A DNA stretch of 5,833 bases. Source: Bacteroidales bacterium (GTDB lineage Bacteria; Bacteroidota; Bacteroidia; Bacteroidales; UBA4181). The stretch is taken from contig JAISDP010000235.1 of assembly GCA_031264715.1 (NCBI GenBank), forward strand, positions 1 to 5,833. The letters run 5' to 3'. The position numbers and the translations under genes are program-made. The notes under the pieces are model-generated. The model worked only from the letters and a program-made list of their open reading frames with translations, was not told the DNA's origin and ran no database searches. Below, piece by piece: positions 1 to 5,809 of this stretch (position 1 is its first letter; every line of letters begins with the position of its first letter).

Positions 1-479
1 TTTCCGAATTTCTGCAAACAAAATTCGTCGCGCAATTCACGTATCGCTCCGGCTAATTCATTCTGAGCCTGAATATAGGTTTTGTATGAAGTACCCCGGT
101 CGTTCTGCAACGAAACTACGGCAGTTTTATTAACCGTGGTCAATCCGATCAAAGGAAGGTCTACCTGAGTCTTTTCAGGATACTCGTCTCCGGTATTGCG
201 CAGATCGAAGAAATCCTTTGCCATCTCGCGAAGTTGGCTGATGTCTTTGTAATCGCCCCTCACCAGCAAATTATTGTGCTGATTGATGGAGACAACAAAA
301 ACATTGCGTTTGTTGATCTCAGTCCCCTTATCCGGAGCATCCGACATTGGCGGCAACTGCCTGATCAGCCCGTAATCGGTTCCCATGGTGGTTACCATCA
401 GGAAGAAGATAAACAGGATGAAAGATATATCGGCCATGGAGGCCGCATTGATCTGTGGCGTCTTTTTAAGATTTGCCAT
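1..479 (-). CDS. exbD: ExbD/TolR-family biopolymer transport protein, 3' end cut off by window edge
   Basis: Inner-membrane partner of ExbB in the proton channel that energises TonB-dependent outer-membrane transport. The frame starts at the ATG at 479-477 and stays open to the left edge, giving 159 complete codons with no stop. The protein begins MANLKKTPQINAASMADISF. A short cytoplasmic tail leads into one membrane helix at about residues 18-33. Asp17, at the start of that helix in MADISFI, matches the proton-carrying aspartate of ExbD/TolR. The rest is a soluble periplasmic domain ending in the visible segment near YKTYIQAQNELAGAIRELRD. It begins 7 nt after the stop of the upstream small membrane protein, so it is surely cotranscribed. 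No Shine-Dalgarno sequence is seen, as is usual in Bacteroidetes. Related operons often carry a second exbD next, which would lie off the window. TolR is the alternative name; the neighbours favour ExbD. Confidence 0.9.
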   Translation of the reverse strand, partial: MANLKKTPQINAASMADISFILFIFFLMVTTMGTDYGLIRQLPPMSDAPDKGTEINKRNVFVVSINQHNNLLVRGDYKDISQLREMAKDFFDLRNTGDEYPEKTQVDLPLIGLTTVNKTAVVSLQNDRGTSYKTYIQAQNELAGAIRELRDEFCLQKFG

Positions 480-486
480 ATGTCAA

Positions 487-813
487 TTATTTAAAATAAC
501 GGGAAACGGTTGAATAAAGAATAGCTAAAATAGAACCGACCAGTGATACATAAAACAGATACAAACCAGCTTCTATCAGTTTCATCTCCCCTCCGGTCAT
601 CTGGTTCGAACCGATGGTAAATTCTTTACTTTCGGACGCTACATAACAGAGCAGGAAAACGACGACCAGCGCGCCGATTCCGACCAGTGCGCTTTTGGCT
701 CCCTTCGCATCCTGAGCCATCTGCATGCACGGGAATATTATTGCTGCAACAACAGCTACAAACAAGGCGAAATACGCCAAGGGTATACCAAATGATACAA
801 TAAAATCAGTCAT
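487..813 (-). CDS. Small three-helix membrane protein between exbB and exbD, function unknown
   Basis: A 108-residue hydrophobic protein starting MTDFIVSFGIPLAYF. Three likely membrane helices lie at about residues 8-28, 41-59 and 79-101. A charged loop with Gln, Asp and Lys (about 31-40) separates helices 1 and 2. A polar loop rich in Ser, Glu, Lys, Gly and Asn (about 60-78) separates helices 2 and 3. No cleavable signal peptide or catalytic motif is seen. It sits 6 nt after the stop of exbB and 7 nt before the start of exbD, so it is translated from the same message. From memory, Bacteroidales exb operons commonly carry a hypothetical protein at this place; I infer an accessory or assembly role in the ExbB-ExbD complex. 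The function is not shown by the sequence. That the gene is real is well supported by frame, spacing and helix pattern. Confidence 0.88.
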   Translation of the reverse strand: MTDFIVSFGIPLAYFALFVAVVAAIIFPCMQMAQDAKGAKSALVGIGALVVVFLLCYVASESKEFTIGSNQMTGGEMKLIEAGLYLFYVSLVGSILAILYSTVSRYFK

Positions 814-819
814 GGCATC

Positions 820-1551
820 TTAATTTTTTGCTTTGTATTTTATCACAATGTCCATGATGGAGATGGACGAATCTTCCATATTGTTCACCAGGCTGCTGAT
901 CTTATTGAGCAGATAGTTGTAGAACACTTGGAGGATCATGGCCACGATCAGACCGAAGATGGTCGTCAACAGGGCCACCATCATACCTTCAGCAACGATG
1001 GTCGGGGAAATGTCGCCGGCTTTTGCAATGTCGTCGAATGCTTGTACCATACCGACAACTGTTCCCAAGAACCCCAACGAAGGAGCCAAAGCGATGAACA
1101 GTTGGAGCCATACCATGCCATTTTCCAGTTTGCCCATTTGCACGCCGCCATAGGATACAATTGATTTTTCAACCATATCGATACCTTCCTCATAGCGTTC
1201 GAAACCTTGATAGAAAATACTTGCTACGGGACCGCGGGTACTGCGGCATACTTCCTTTGCAGCTTCTATACCACCGGTTTCCAAAGCATCTTCTATTTTT
1301 TTCAGAAGCTTGTCGGTATTGGTGGTGGCCATGTTCAGGTAGATGATCCGTTCGATGGCAATAGCCAAGCCGATGATCAGCAGGATAAGGATCGGAGTCA
1401 TCCAGGGCACGCCGCCTTGTACGAACTTTTCTTTCAAAGCGTTGTGAAACTCCGAAAGACCGCCGCCAGAGGCTACTTCCTGAGCAAACAAAGTGGATGC
1501 GTTTACAAAGAACATCCCACAAACAATAACAAACGAGACAAATTTTTTCAT
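820..1551 (-). CDS. exbB: MotA/TolQ/ExbB-family proton channel protein with N-terminal signal-like segment
   Basis: Channel-forming subunit that uses the proton motive force, with ExbD, to drive TonB and so outer-membrane uptake. It is 243 residues long. Residues 1-24 look like a cleavable signal peptide (MKK, hydrophobic core, then NASTLFAQ). A periplasmic stretch follows and then three membrane helices at about 53-72, 149-171 and 191-213. A large cytoplasmic loop of about 75 residues lies between helices 1 and 2. The family signature is clear: APSLGFLGTVVGM at 156-168 in helix 2, then a helix 3 with paired threonines at 196-197 in ALLTTIFGL. The start ATG at 1551 gives the complete signal peptide, and no upstream in-frame start is needed. 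It is first gene of the operon, with a Bacteroidetes promoter about 210 nt upstream. TolQ is the alternative name; the N-terminal extension and neighbours fit the Bacteroidetes ExbB type. Confidence 0.93.
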   Translation of the reverse strand: MKKFVSFVIVCGMFFVNASTLFAQEVASGGGLSEFHNALKEKFVQGGVPWMTPILILLIIGLAIAIERIIYLNMATTNTDKLLKKIEDALETGGIEAAKEVCRSTRGPVASIFYQGFERYEEGIDMVEKSIVSYGGVQMGKLENGMVWLQLFIALAPSLGFLGTVVGMVQAFDDIAKAGDISPTIVAEGMMVALLTTIFGLIVAMILQVFYNYLLNKISSLVNNMEDSSISIMDIVIKYKAKN

Positions 1552-1760
1552 GGTAAAAATTCAATTTAGGTTATAACGAATTGGGTTTAAATTTAATTAA
1601 CAATCTTAATGGAGAAAAAGGTTTATGACCCCGTTCTCCTATGGTTTTTAATATAAGAGTATTACTCTTTTGTTTTTGAAAACTGCTACGAATTAGCCTC
1701 AAAATTCCGCCGCTCTTTTTGGCATGTTTGACTTGGCATATTTCTACATCCGTTTCGGGC
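1552..1760 (-). promoter_or_regulatory. Long 5' leader of the exbB operon
   Basis: If transcription begins a few bases after the predicted -7 element at 1762-1769, the exbB message carries about 200 untranslated nt. The stretch is AT-rich. It holds two short inverted repeats: 1611-1616 with 1634-1639 (GGAGAA/TTCTCC, 17-nt loop) and 1655-1660 with 1664-1669 (AAGAGT/ACTCTT, 3-nt loop). Both are small and could be chance in such composition. I recognise no riboswitch or other named RNA motif. The 73-codon frame at 1571-1792 is not accepted as a gene because its start overlaps the -33 element and lies before the expected transcript start. Confidence 0.4.
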
Positions 1761-1761
1761 T

Positions 1762-1793
1762 CAAAATTACGATGTTTTTTTTGAAAAAACAAA
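1762..1793 (-). promoter_or_regulatory. Bacteroidetes-type promoter of the exbB operon
   Basis: On the minus strand there is TTTG at 1793-1790, a 20-nt spacer, then TAATTTTG at 1769-1762. This matches the Bacteroidetes primary sigma factor consensus (TTTG, about 19-21 nt, TAnnTTTG) at every defined position. It lies in the intergenic region between the helicase gene and exbB and points at exbB. It means that the exb operon need not depend on read-through from the helicase gene. Confidence 0.75.
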
Positions 1794-1935
1794 ATCTTTT
1801 ATAAATAAATTGTAACTGCTCAAGTATTAAAAAAAAAGTTGGCATAATTTTCTGATACATATAAATATGTCCTCTTGAATCGGTTTATACGTGTTTATAA
1901 AAATAATGCATACGCTTGCGAGACGCAATGAACCA
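1794..1935 (-). other. AT-rich spacer between the helicase stop and the exbB promoter
   Basis: This is the distal part of the 384-nt intergenic region 1552-1935. It holds no credible gene. On the minus strand, reading away from the helicase stop, it contains a small hairpin at 1916-1928, an AT-only inverted repeat at 1857-1870 (ACATAT/ATATGT) and a run of nine T residues at 1837-1829. Neither hairpin sits directly before the T run, so any terminator here is weak or unconventional. Confidence 0.5.
1895..1928 (-). terminator. Possible weak terminator after the helicase gene
   Basis: Eight nt after the helicase stop codon the minus strand forms TTGCG-TCT-CGCAA (1928-1916), a five-base-pair stem with a 3-nt loop. 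A T-rich stretch near 1907-1897 follows after about ten further nt. The stem is short and the gap to the T-rich run is longer than in a classical intrinsic terminator, so this is only a candidate. Confidence 0.28.
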
Positions 1936-4900
1936 TTAACCAAACAGGTCTCTCAACGATACTTCCCGTTCCTTCACTTCCTCCACTTTATTGAGCGTCA
2001 CATACCACAAAAATCCCTTTACGGAGGCGTATCCCATTTTACGCAGGTGATCCATGTAGCGCAGTACCTGGTTCCGGTATTTTCCCGATTCTATTTCACC
2101 AAATTTGTAGTCGATCACCTGTATGTGCCCATTTTCGAAAACGATCCGGTCGGGACGGGCAATGGAACCATCGGGAAGCAGGATTTCCGCCTCGGTCTTC
2201 ACTTGCAGGCCCGGCGCAAACCACCGGCTAACGGTTGGATTGCCGAGCGCCCGGTGTACCATGTCGGCGATATGCGTCCGTTCCGCCTCTGACAGTTTAC
2301 CTTCGGTGATCATCGTGTTGAGGCTGTGTTCCAGGTCGGTGATGGTAACAATACTGCGGAAAATATCGTGCAGCAGTCGTCCCTTGTTCATTTGGGCGCC
2401 ATACGTAACATCGGTGATAAAGTAGGCGCTGTTCCGCGTGATGTGCGGTACGGGAAACCCGGCCCCAGCTCTCCCCCATGTGGGGAAGGAACTTGTGCTA
2501 ATCGAAGATGGCGGGGAATCGGCGCTGCTCGTTTTTTCCCGTGAGCCGCGTGAAAGTTCCCCCTCTCTCCATAGCGGAGGAGCGTCGCCCGGCAATCTTT
2601 GAGAACTGTCTCCACATGAAGGAGGCCGACAGTGAGGCTGATTGTATATCCTGTGGATCAGATCCTTTATGCTAACAAATTCATCCTTTTTCTGCCGCAG
2701 GGTCGAAATGAACAATGCTTTGCGGGCGCGGGTGAAGGCAACATACAACAGGTTCAGGTTGTCGATGTACGACAACATTTTTTCGCGCAAGTATTCCTTC
2801 ACAAAAATGGTGTTGCGTAGTGCAGGTTCGAATTTCAGCGGCAGGAGCTTTATATCGTTGAACGATTCCTCGGAGGGCTGGCACCACAGCGTTTTCCCGG
2901 TTTTGCACAATGGCCAGTCGCAGAAAGGAATGATTACGGCGTCAAATTCCAATCCCTTCGATTTGTGAATGGTGATCAGCCGGATGGCATCCTGGTTGTC
3001 GGGCATGGTAACGTATTTCCGGTTCTTTTCGCCTTCCCACCAGTCTAAAAACGAACGGATGTCGGTGGCTTCGCGCCGGGTGTATTGTAGCAGGATATCC
3101 TGGAATGCTCGCAGGAACGGAGTCTGCCCCGCGTTTTGATACAGGTTGTATTGATGGATCAGCTTGTCGGAAAGCTCGTATACGGGAAGGCTGCGCAATC
3201 GAGGTTCTTCATCCCCGAAAGAGAAGGATGTTAGGGTAGGGGAGAGGTACGTTTCATATTCATGCTGCAGGTATGCGCGGTTGATCAGGTCGTTGGGTTC
3301 CACAATATAGCGCATGGCCGCCACCAGCCATTTTACCACGGGCGAATTACCAATCAACAACGATTCGTTCGATAACACATCATAACGGTATTTCGAATCG
3401 GGGTTTGCCTGGCGATAAGCGAGCAACGTATCGGCAATGGTTTGCCCCTCCTTGTTCTCGCGCACTAATATGGCAATGTCCGACAGTCCGTATCCCAAGT
3501 CCTGCAACTGTTCTATACGCCGGGGCAATTCTTCTAACACCTTGTCGCGCCATGTTTTTTCTGCATCCTTTTCTTCGGCAATGGCCGACAGGTGTACATA
3601 CCCCTTTTCCTCCCCCTGTCGTTCGGGTAAATGCTGGTAGCTATCCTTGTACGCTTCGGTCATCGAAGCTGCCAGGCCATGCAGGTACTCTTCGTCGGCC
3701 GCGTCTTCCTCGTCGGTCAGGAAGGCTCCGCACAATTGCAATACGGCTTCGCGGAAAAATGTATTGTTGAAGTGAACTACTTCGGGGGCGCTTCGCCAGT
3801 TCTTGTCCAAGTTCTGCACCTTCACATATTGCGGGCCCAGGTCGCGTTCCACCTGTTCCGACAAGATTTTCCAGTCGGTATTGCGCCAGCGGTAAATTGA
3901 CTGTTTCACATCGCCCACAATCCAGTCCCGGTAGCCTGAAGCGATACTGTTGGCAATGAGTGGACGGAAATTATCCCACTGGATGGATGACGTGTCCTGA
4001 AATTCATCGATCATGAAATAATTGTAGAAACTGCCCACGCGTTCGTAGATGAACGGTGTGTCGGCATTGGCAATGATTGTTTTCAGAAACCCCGATGCTT
4101 CCGAGAGCAGGAACAGGTTCTGGTCGCGGGTATACCCGTTTACGTAGCGCATCAGGTCGCACAATACGCCCAGTACATTGATCTGTTTCAGGATTACGGC
4201 GGCTGTGGCCACTTCGCGAGCATGCTCGGTCTGATAGACCGTCATGGTTTGCAATATTTCGTTCAAACCGCCGTCTTCGTATGCATCCCTGATCGTATTT
4301 TTCCTTCGGTGCGAATATTTGCCATGCCAGCCTTCAATGCCTTCGAGCGCCCGCATCACATAACTGTTGATATTTGCTTCCTGCCGTTTGGACAACTTGT
4401 CAAAATATCCCCCCACTCCCTGGCTTTTCCTGGTAAAATGATCGACTTCCAGTCCGTAGCTTTCCATGATAGATATCGCCATTTGGCCGTAACCCTGCAG
4501 GTAATCCCAGTAACTGTTCACCAATTGTTGCAACTTTACGCGGTAACGCTCCAGACCTTCCTTGTCGGTAGTTTCGCGCAGCAATTCGGGTTCGATGTTT
4601 TGCAGTTCCTCGCTGAAAATCTCACTTCCGAGACGCAACACATCCGACTTGAAATTCCACGATTTGCCTTCCTCGATCTTCCGTTTGGCCCAATCTACCA
4701 GCCAATCTTTCAGGAAGTCGTTTTTGTCGATGTCGTTAAGCATCAGGTTGGTCGATTCGTCGAGTACCGAATCCTGGTCGAGTTCTACGTTATAGCCGGC
4801 GTATAATCCCATTTCGCGGGCAAACGAGCGGATTACCTTCTGGAAGAAACTGTCGATAGTGACTACTGCAAAGTGCGAATAATCATGCAGCAGGTATGCC

Positions 4901-5175
4901 AGCACATTTTTGGCTATGGCGGGCAGGTCGTTTTCGTGTATTCCCGTTGCCTCCGCCATATTCCTGATATACTTTTCATCCTCGCGGTTAGCCATTTTGT
5001 GCAGTTCGCGCACAATGCGGCTTTTCATTTCTTCCGTTGCCTTGTTGGTAAATGTTACGGCAAGGATACGCCGGTGATAATCGGCGCTGCGCAGCAACAG
5101 CTTGATATATTCGGCGGTGAGGGTGTAGGTCTTTCCCGAGCCGGCCGATGCACGGTATATGGTGAGGTGACTGAT
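1936..5175 (-). CDS. AddA/RecB-type UvrD-family helicase with C-terminal PD-(D/E)XK nuclease; start codon missing or non-standard
   Basis: ATP-driven 3'-5' DNA translocase and nuclease, expected to process double-strand breaks for recombination. Counting from ATC at 5175 (about 1079 residues), the motifs run in family order. Walker A is ASAGSGKT at 9-16, motif Ia TFTNKATEEMKSRI at 41-54, and IDSFFQKVIRSFA at 107-119. Walker B is DEFQDT at 390-395, motif III GDVKQSIYRWR at 421-431, NWRS at 459-462, motif V IHKSKGLEFD at 736-745 and motif VI YVAFTRA at 811-817. The nuclease domain shows GRLLHDIF at 932-939, PDRIV at 1008-1012, VIDYKFG at 1020-1026 and QVLRYMDHL at 1036-1044. No ATG, GTG, TTG or CTG lies in frame between the stop at 5199-5197 and Walker A. 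Relatives, from memory, begin ML-TIYRASAGSGKT, and here a CAC His codon at 5169 stands in the Met place. Residues about 847-911 look like an inserted repeat. The first standard starts, CTG 5100 and TTG 5097, would remove Walker A. No AddB partner is seen nearby. Confidence 0.85.
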   Translation of the reverse strand: MSHLTIYRASAGSGKTYTLTAEYIKLLLRSADYHRRILAVTFTNKATEEMKSRIVRELHKMANREDEKYIRNMAEATGIHENDLPAIAKNVLAYLLHDYSHFAVVTIDSFFQKVIRSFAREMGLYAGYNVELDQDSVLDESTNLMLNDIDKNDFLKDWLVDWAKRKIEEGKSWNFKSDVLRLGSEIFSEELQNIEPELLRETTDKEGLERYRVKLQQLVNSYWDYLQGYGQMAISIMESYGLEVDHFTRKSQGVGGYFDKLSKRQEANINSYVMRALEGIEGWHGKYSHRRKNTIRDAYEDGGLNEILQTMTVYQTEHAREVATAAVILKQINVLGVLCDLMRYVNGYTRDQNLFLLSEASGFLKTIIANADTPFIYERVGSFYNYFMIDEFQDTSSIQWDNFRPLIANSIASGYRDWIVGDVKQSIYRWRNTDWKILSEQVERDLGPQYVKVQNLDKNWRSAPEVVHFNNTFFREAVLQLCGAFLTDEEDAADEEYLHGLAASMTEAYKDSYQHLPERQGEEKGYVHLSAIAEEKDAEKTWRDKVLEELPRRIEQLQDLGYGLSDIAILVRENKEGQTIADTLLAYRQANPDSKYRYDVLSNESLLIGNSPVVKWLVAAMRYIVEPNDLINRAYLQHEYETYLSPTLTSFSFGDEEPRLRSLPVYELSDKLIHQYNLYQNAGQTPFLRAFQDILLQYTRREATDIRSFLDWWEGEKNRKYVTMPDNQDAIRLITIHKSKGLEFDAVIIPFCDWPLCKTGKTLWCQPSEESFNDIKLLPLKFEPALRNTIFVKEYLREKMLSYIDNLNLLYVAFTRARKALFISTLRQKKDEFVSIKDLIHRIYNQPHCRPPSCGDSSQRLPGDAPPLWREGELSRGSREKTSSADSPPSSISTSSFPTWGRAGAGFPVPHITRNSAYFITDVTYGAQMNKGRLLHDIFRSIVTITDLEHSLNTMITEGKLSEAERTHIADMVHRALGNPTVSRWFAPGLQVKTEAEILLPDGSIARPDRIVFENGHIQVIDYKFGEIESGKYRNQVLRYMDHLRKMGYASVKGFLWYVTLNKVEEVKEREVSLRDLFG
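2436..2640 (-). repeat. Palindrome-rich, low-complexity insertion inside the helicase gene
   Basis: This stretch encodes about 68 residues rich in Pro, Ser, Gly and Arg (for example GDAPPLWREGELSR and SPPSSISTSSFPTWGRAG). They lie between helicase motif VI and the nuclease domain and resemble no helicase or nuclease motif. The DNA holds three similar small hairpins in plus-strand order: TCCCC/GGGGA at 2472-2486, CTCC/GGAG at 2567-2579 and CTCC/GGAG at 2610-2624. It also holds a longer-range inverted repeat, GGAACTT at 2488-2494 with AAGTTCC at 2554-2560. The reading frame stays open through all of it. I infer a short non-autonomous repeat that entered in frame. The edges are approximate and no clear target duplication was found. 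Confidence 0.6.
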
Positions 5176-5200
5176 AACGGTACGATTTGGTTTATGTCAG

Positions 5201-5208
5201 CAAATGTA
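5201..5208 (-). promoter_or_regulatory. Candidate -7 element for the helicase gene
   Basis: TACATTTG on the minus strand matches the Bacteroidetes TAnnTTTG element. It would start transcription about 20 nt before the expected helicase start near 5169-5175. No TTTG is found 19-21 nt further upstream, so the promoter is either weak in its -33 part or this is a chance match. If real, it argues that translation does begin near 5170, where no normal start codon exists. Confidence 0.4.
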
Positions 5209-5417
5209 AGCAAATTTTGATTTTTGAACTGCGATTTTTCAATTTGCCGGATGTTGTTTTGTTATAAGAATGAGGGTCTTTTTTGAGGGAACAACCTCAT
5301 TTTCACCTTATTTTTAAACAAAACAACCTCAGTAGAGCCGAGCGCATAACAATCCGAATACAATAACTTTATTATATGATGAATCACATACAACATATAA
5401 TTTATCGTCCGGCTAAA

Positions 5418-5560
5418 GTCCCTGACGGGGACGACATACCGGTAGAAGACGCCAGGGACGGCATTATGGTAGAAAACGGAATGTGCCTGCGGCACAACGG
5501 CTGCATTTTCGTCCGCCCTGTCCCTAACGGGACTTGGCCGAATAACGAATTGATTTCTAC
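5418..5560. repeat. REP-like group of small hairpins and degenerate GGTAGAA repeats
   Basis: Three perfect small hairpins lie in a row: GTCCC-TGACG-GGGAC (5418-5432), GTGCC-TGC-GGCAC (5483-5495) and GTCCC-TAAC-GGGAC (5520-5533). Between the first two are two degenerate direct repeats with a 27-nt period. Both follow the pattern GGGACG, N, CAT, NNN, GGTAGAA, N, ACG, starting at 5428 and 5455. An inverted copy of the core, TTCTAC, is at 5555-5560. The pattern resembles the intergenic palindromic repeats of Bacteroidetes, some of which are linked to REP-associated IS200-like transposases. That link is inference; no transposase is present. Confidence 0.6.
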
Positions 5561-5570
5561 GGCGGTCTCT

Positions 5571-5666
5571 GACCCTGTCAGCAGCTTCGCAGCCTGACAG
5601 GTCGGCGACCATACGTGCGGTACGCGACCTGACAGGGTCGACAGACCTGTCAGACCTGTCAGGGTC
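5571..5666. repeat. Cluster of five CCTGTCAG / CTGACAGG repeats in both orientations
   Basis: CCTGTCAG occurs at 5574, 5646 and 5655 (the last followed by GG), and its reverse form CCTGACAGG at 5593 and 5628. The first pair makes a long imperfect hairpin: CTGTCAG 5575-5581 with CTGACAG 5594-5600. GACC before it and GTC after it extend the pairing past one bulged C, and a GC-rich inner stem adds to it. The last part contains a tandem nonamer, AGACCTGTC at 5643-5651 and 5652-5660. GACCTGACAGGGTC at 5626-5639 is itself nearly palindromic. Strong cruciform or RNA hairpin potential is clear; the role is not. Confidence 0.7.
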
Positions 5667-5685
5667 AACTTGTCAAAAAAATACA

Positions 5686-5710
5686 CCCCTTAACCCCCTT
5701 AACCCCCCTT
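5686..5710. repeat. Stepped C-tract repeat (C4, C5, C6 separated by TTAA)
   Basis: Three units follow each other: CCCCTTAA, CCCCCTTAA and CCCCCCTT. The C-run grows by one base each time. The complementary strand has only three G-runs, one fewer than a simple intramolecular G-quadruplex needs. Such a tract is a likely slippage site and would vary between strains. Confidence 0.6.
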
Positions 5711-5777
5711 CAACAACAGCGATTCAGCGAGAAAAAAAGTTAAAGTATAAGGAATTGAAAATAAAACAGATGTAAAA

Positions 5778-5809
5778 TTAGGAAAAATAAATATTTCCGG
5801 CTAATTTTG
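5778..5809 (+). promoter_or_regulatory. Probable promoter for a plus-strand gene beyond the right edge
   Basis: TAATTTTG at 5802-5809 matches the Bacteroidetes -7 element TAnnTTTG. Exactly 20 nt before it is TTAG at 5778-5781, three of four matches to the -33 TTTG. The surrounding sequence is AT-rich, unlike the repeats to the left. Transcription would begin near 5815 and run rightwards out of the window, making the gene there divergent from the helicase. Confidence 0.55.

Noticed and set aside
234..494. 86-codon plus-strand frame opposite exbD
   Set aside because: It is a mirror of the exbD coding sequence, and the minus-strand frame carries the conserved helix and aspartate.
1571..1792. 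73-codon minus-strand frame in the exbB leader
   Set aside because: Its start overlaps the -33 element and precedes the expected transcript start. The composition is basic and low in structure, with no recognisable domain.
4222..4806. 194-codon plus-strand frame inside the helicase gene
   Set aside because: It is antisense to a region with clear helicase coding sequence and shows no domain of its own.
5095..5097. TTG at 5097 as the true helicase start
   Set aside because: It lies after the intact Walker A motif encoded in the same frame at about 5128-5151, so a protein starting here could not bind ATP normally.
5269..5301. Intrinsic terminator from the AATGAGG/CCTCATT inverted repeat
   Set aside because: The loop is 19 nt, the stem is weak, no T-run follows closely, and no gene on either strand ends here.
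5418..5666. CRISPR array
   Set aside because: Repeats are short, degenerate, in both orientations and unevenly spaced; no regular spacer length and no cas gene.
5262..5686. Frames at 5262-5612 and 5402-5686 (minus) and 5376-5597 (plus)
   Set aside because: They overlap on both strands across palindromic repeats and encode no recognisable domain. Openness is a by-product of the GC-rich repeats.
5686..5710. G-quadruplex on the minus strand
   Set aside because: Only three G-runs are present; a fourth is missing nearby.
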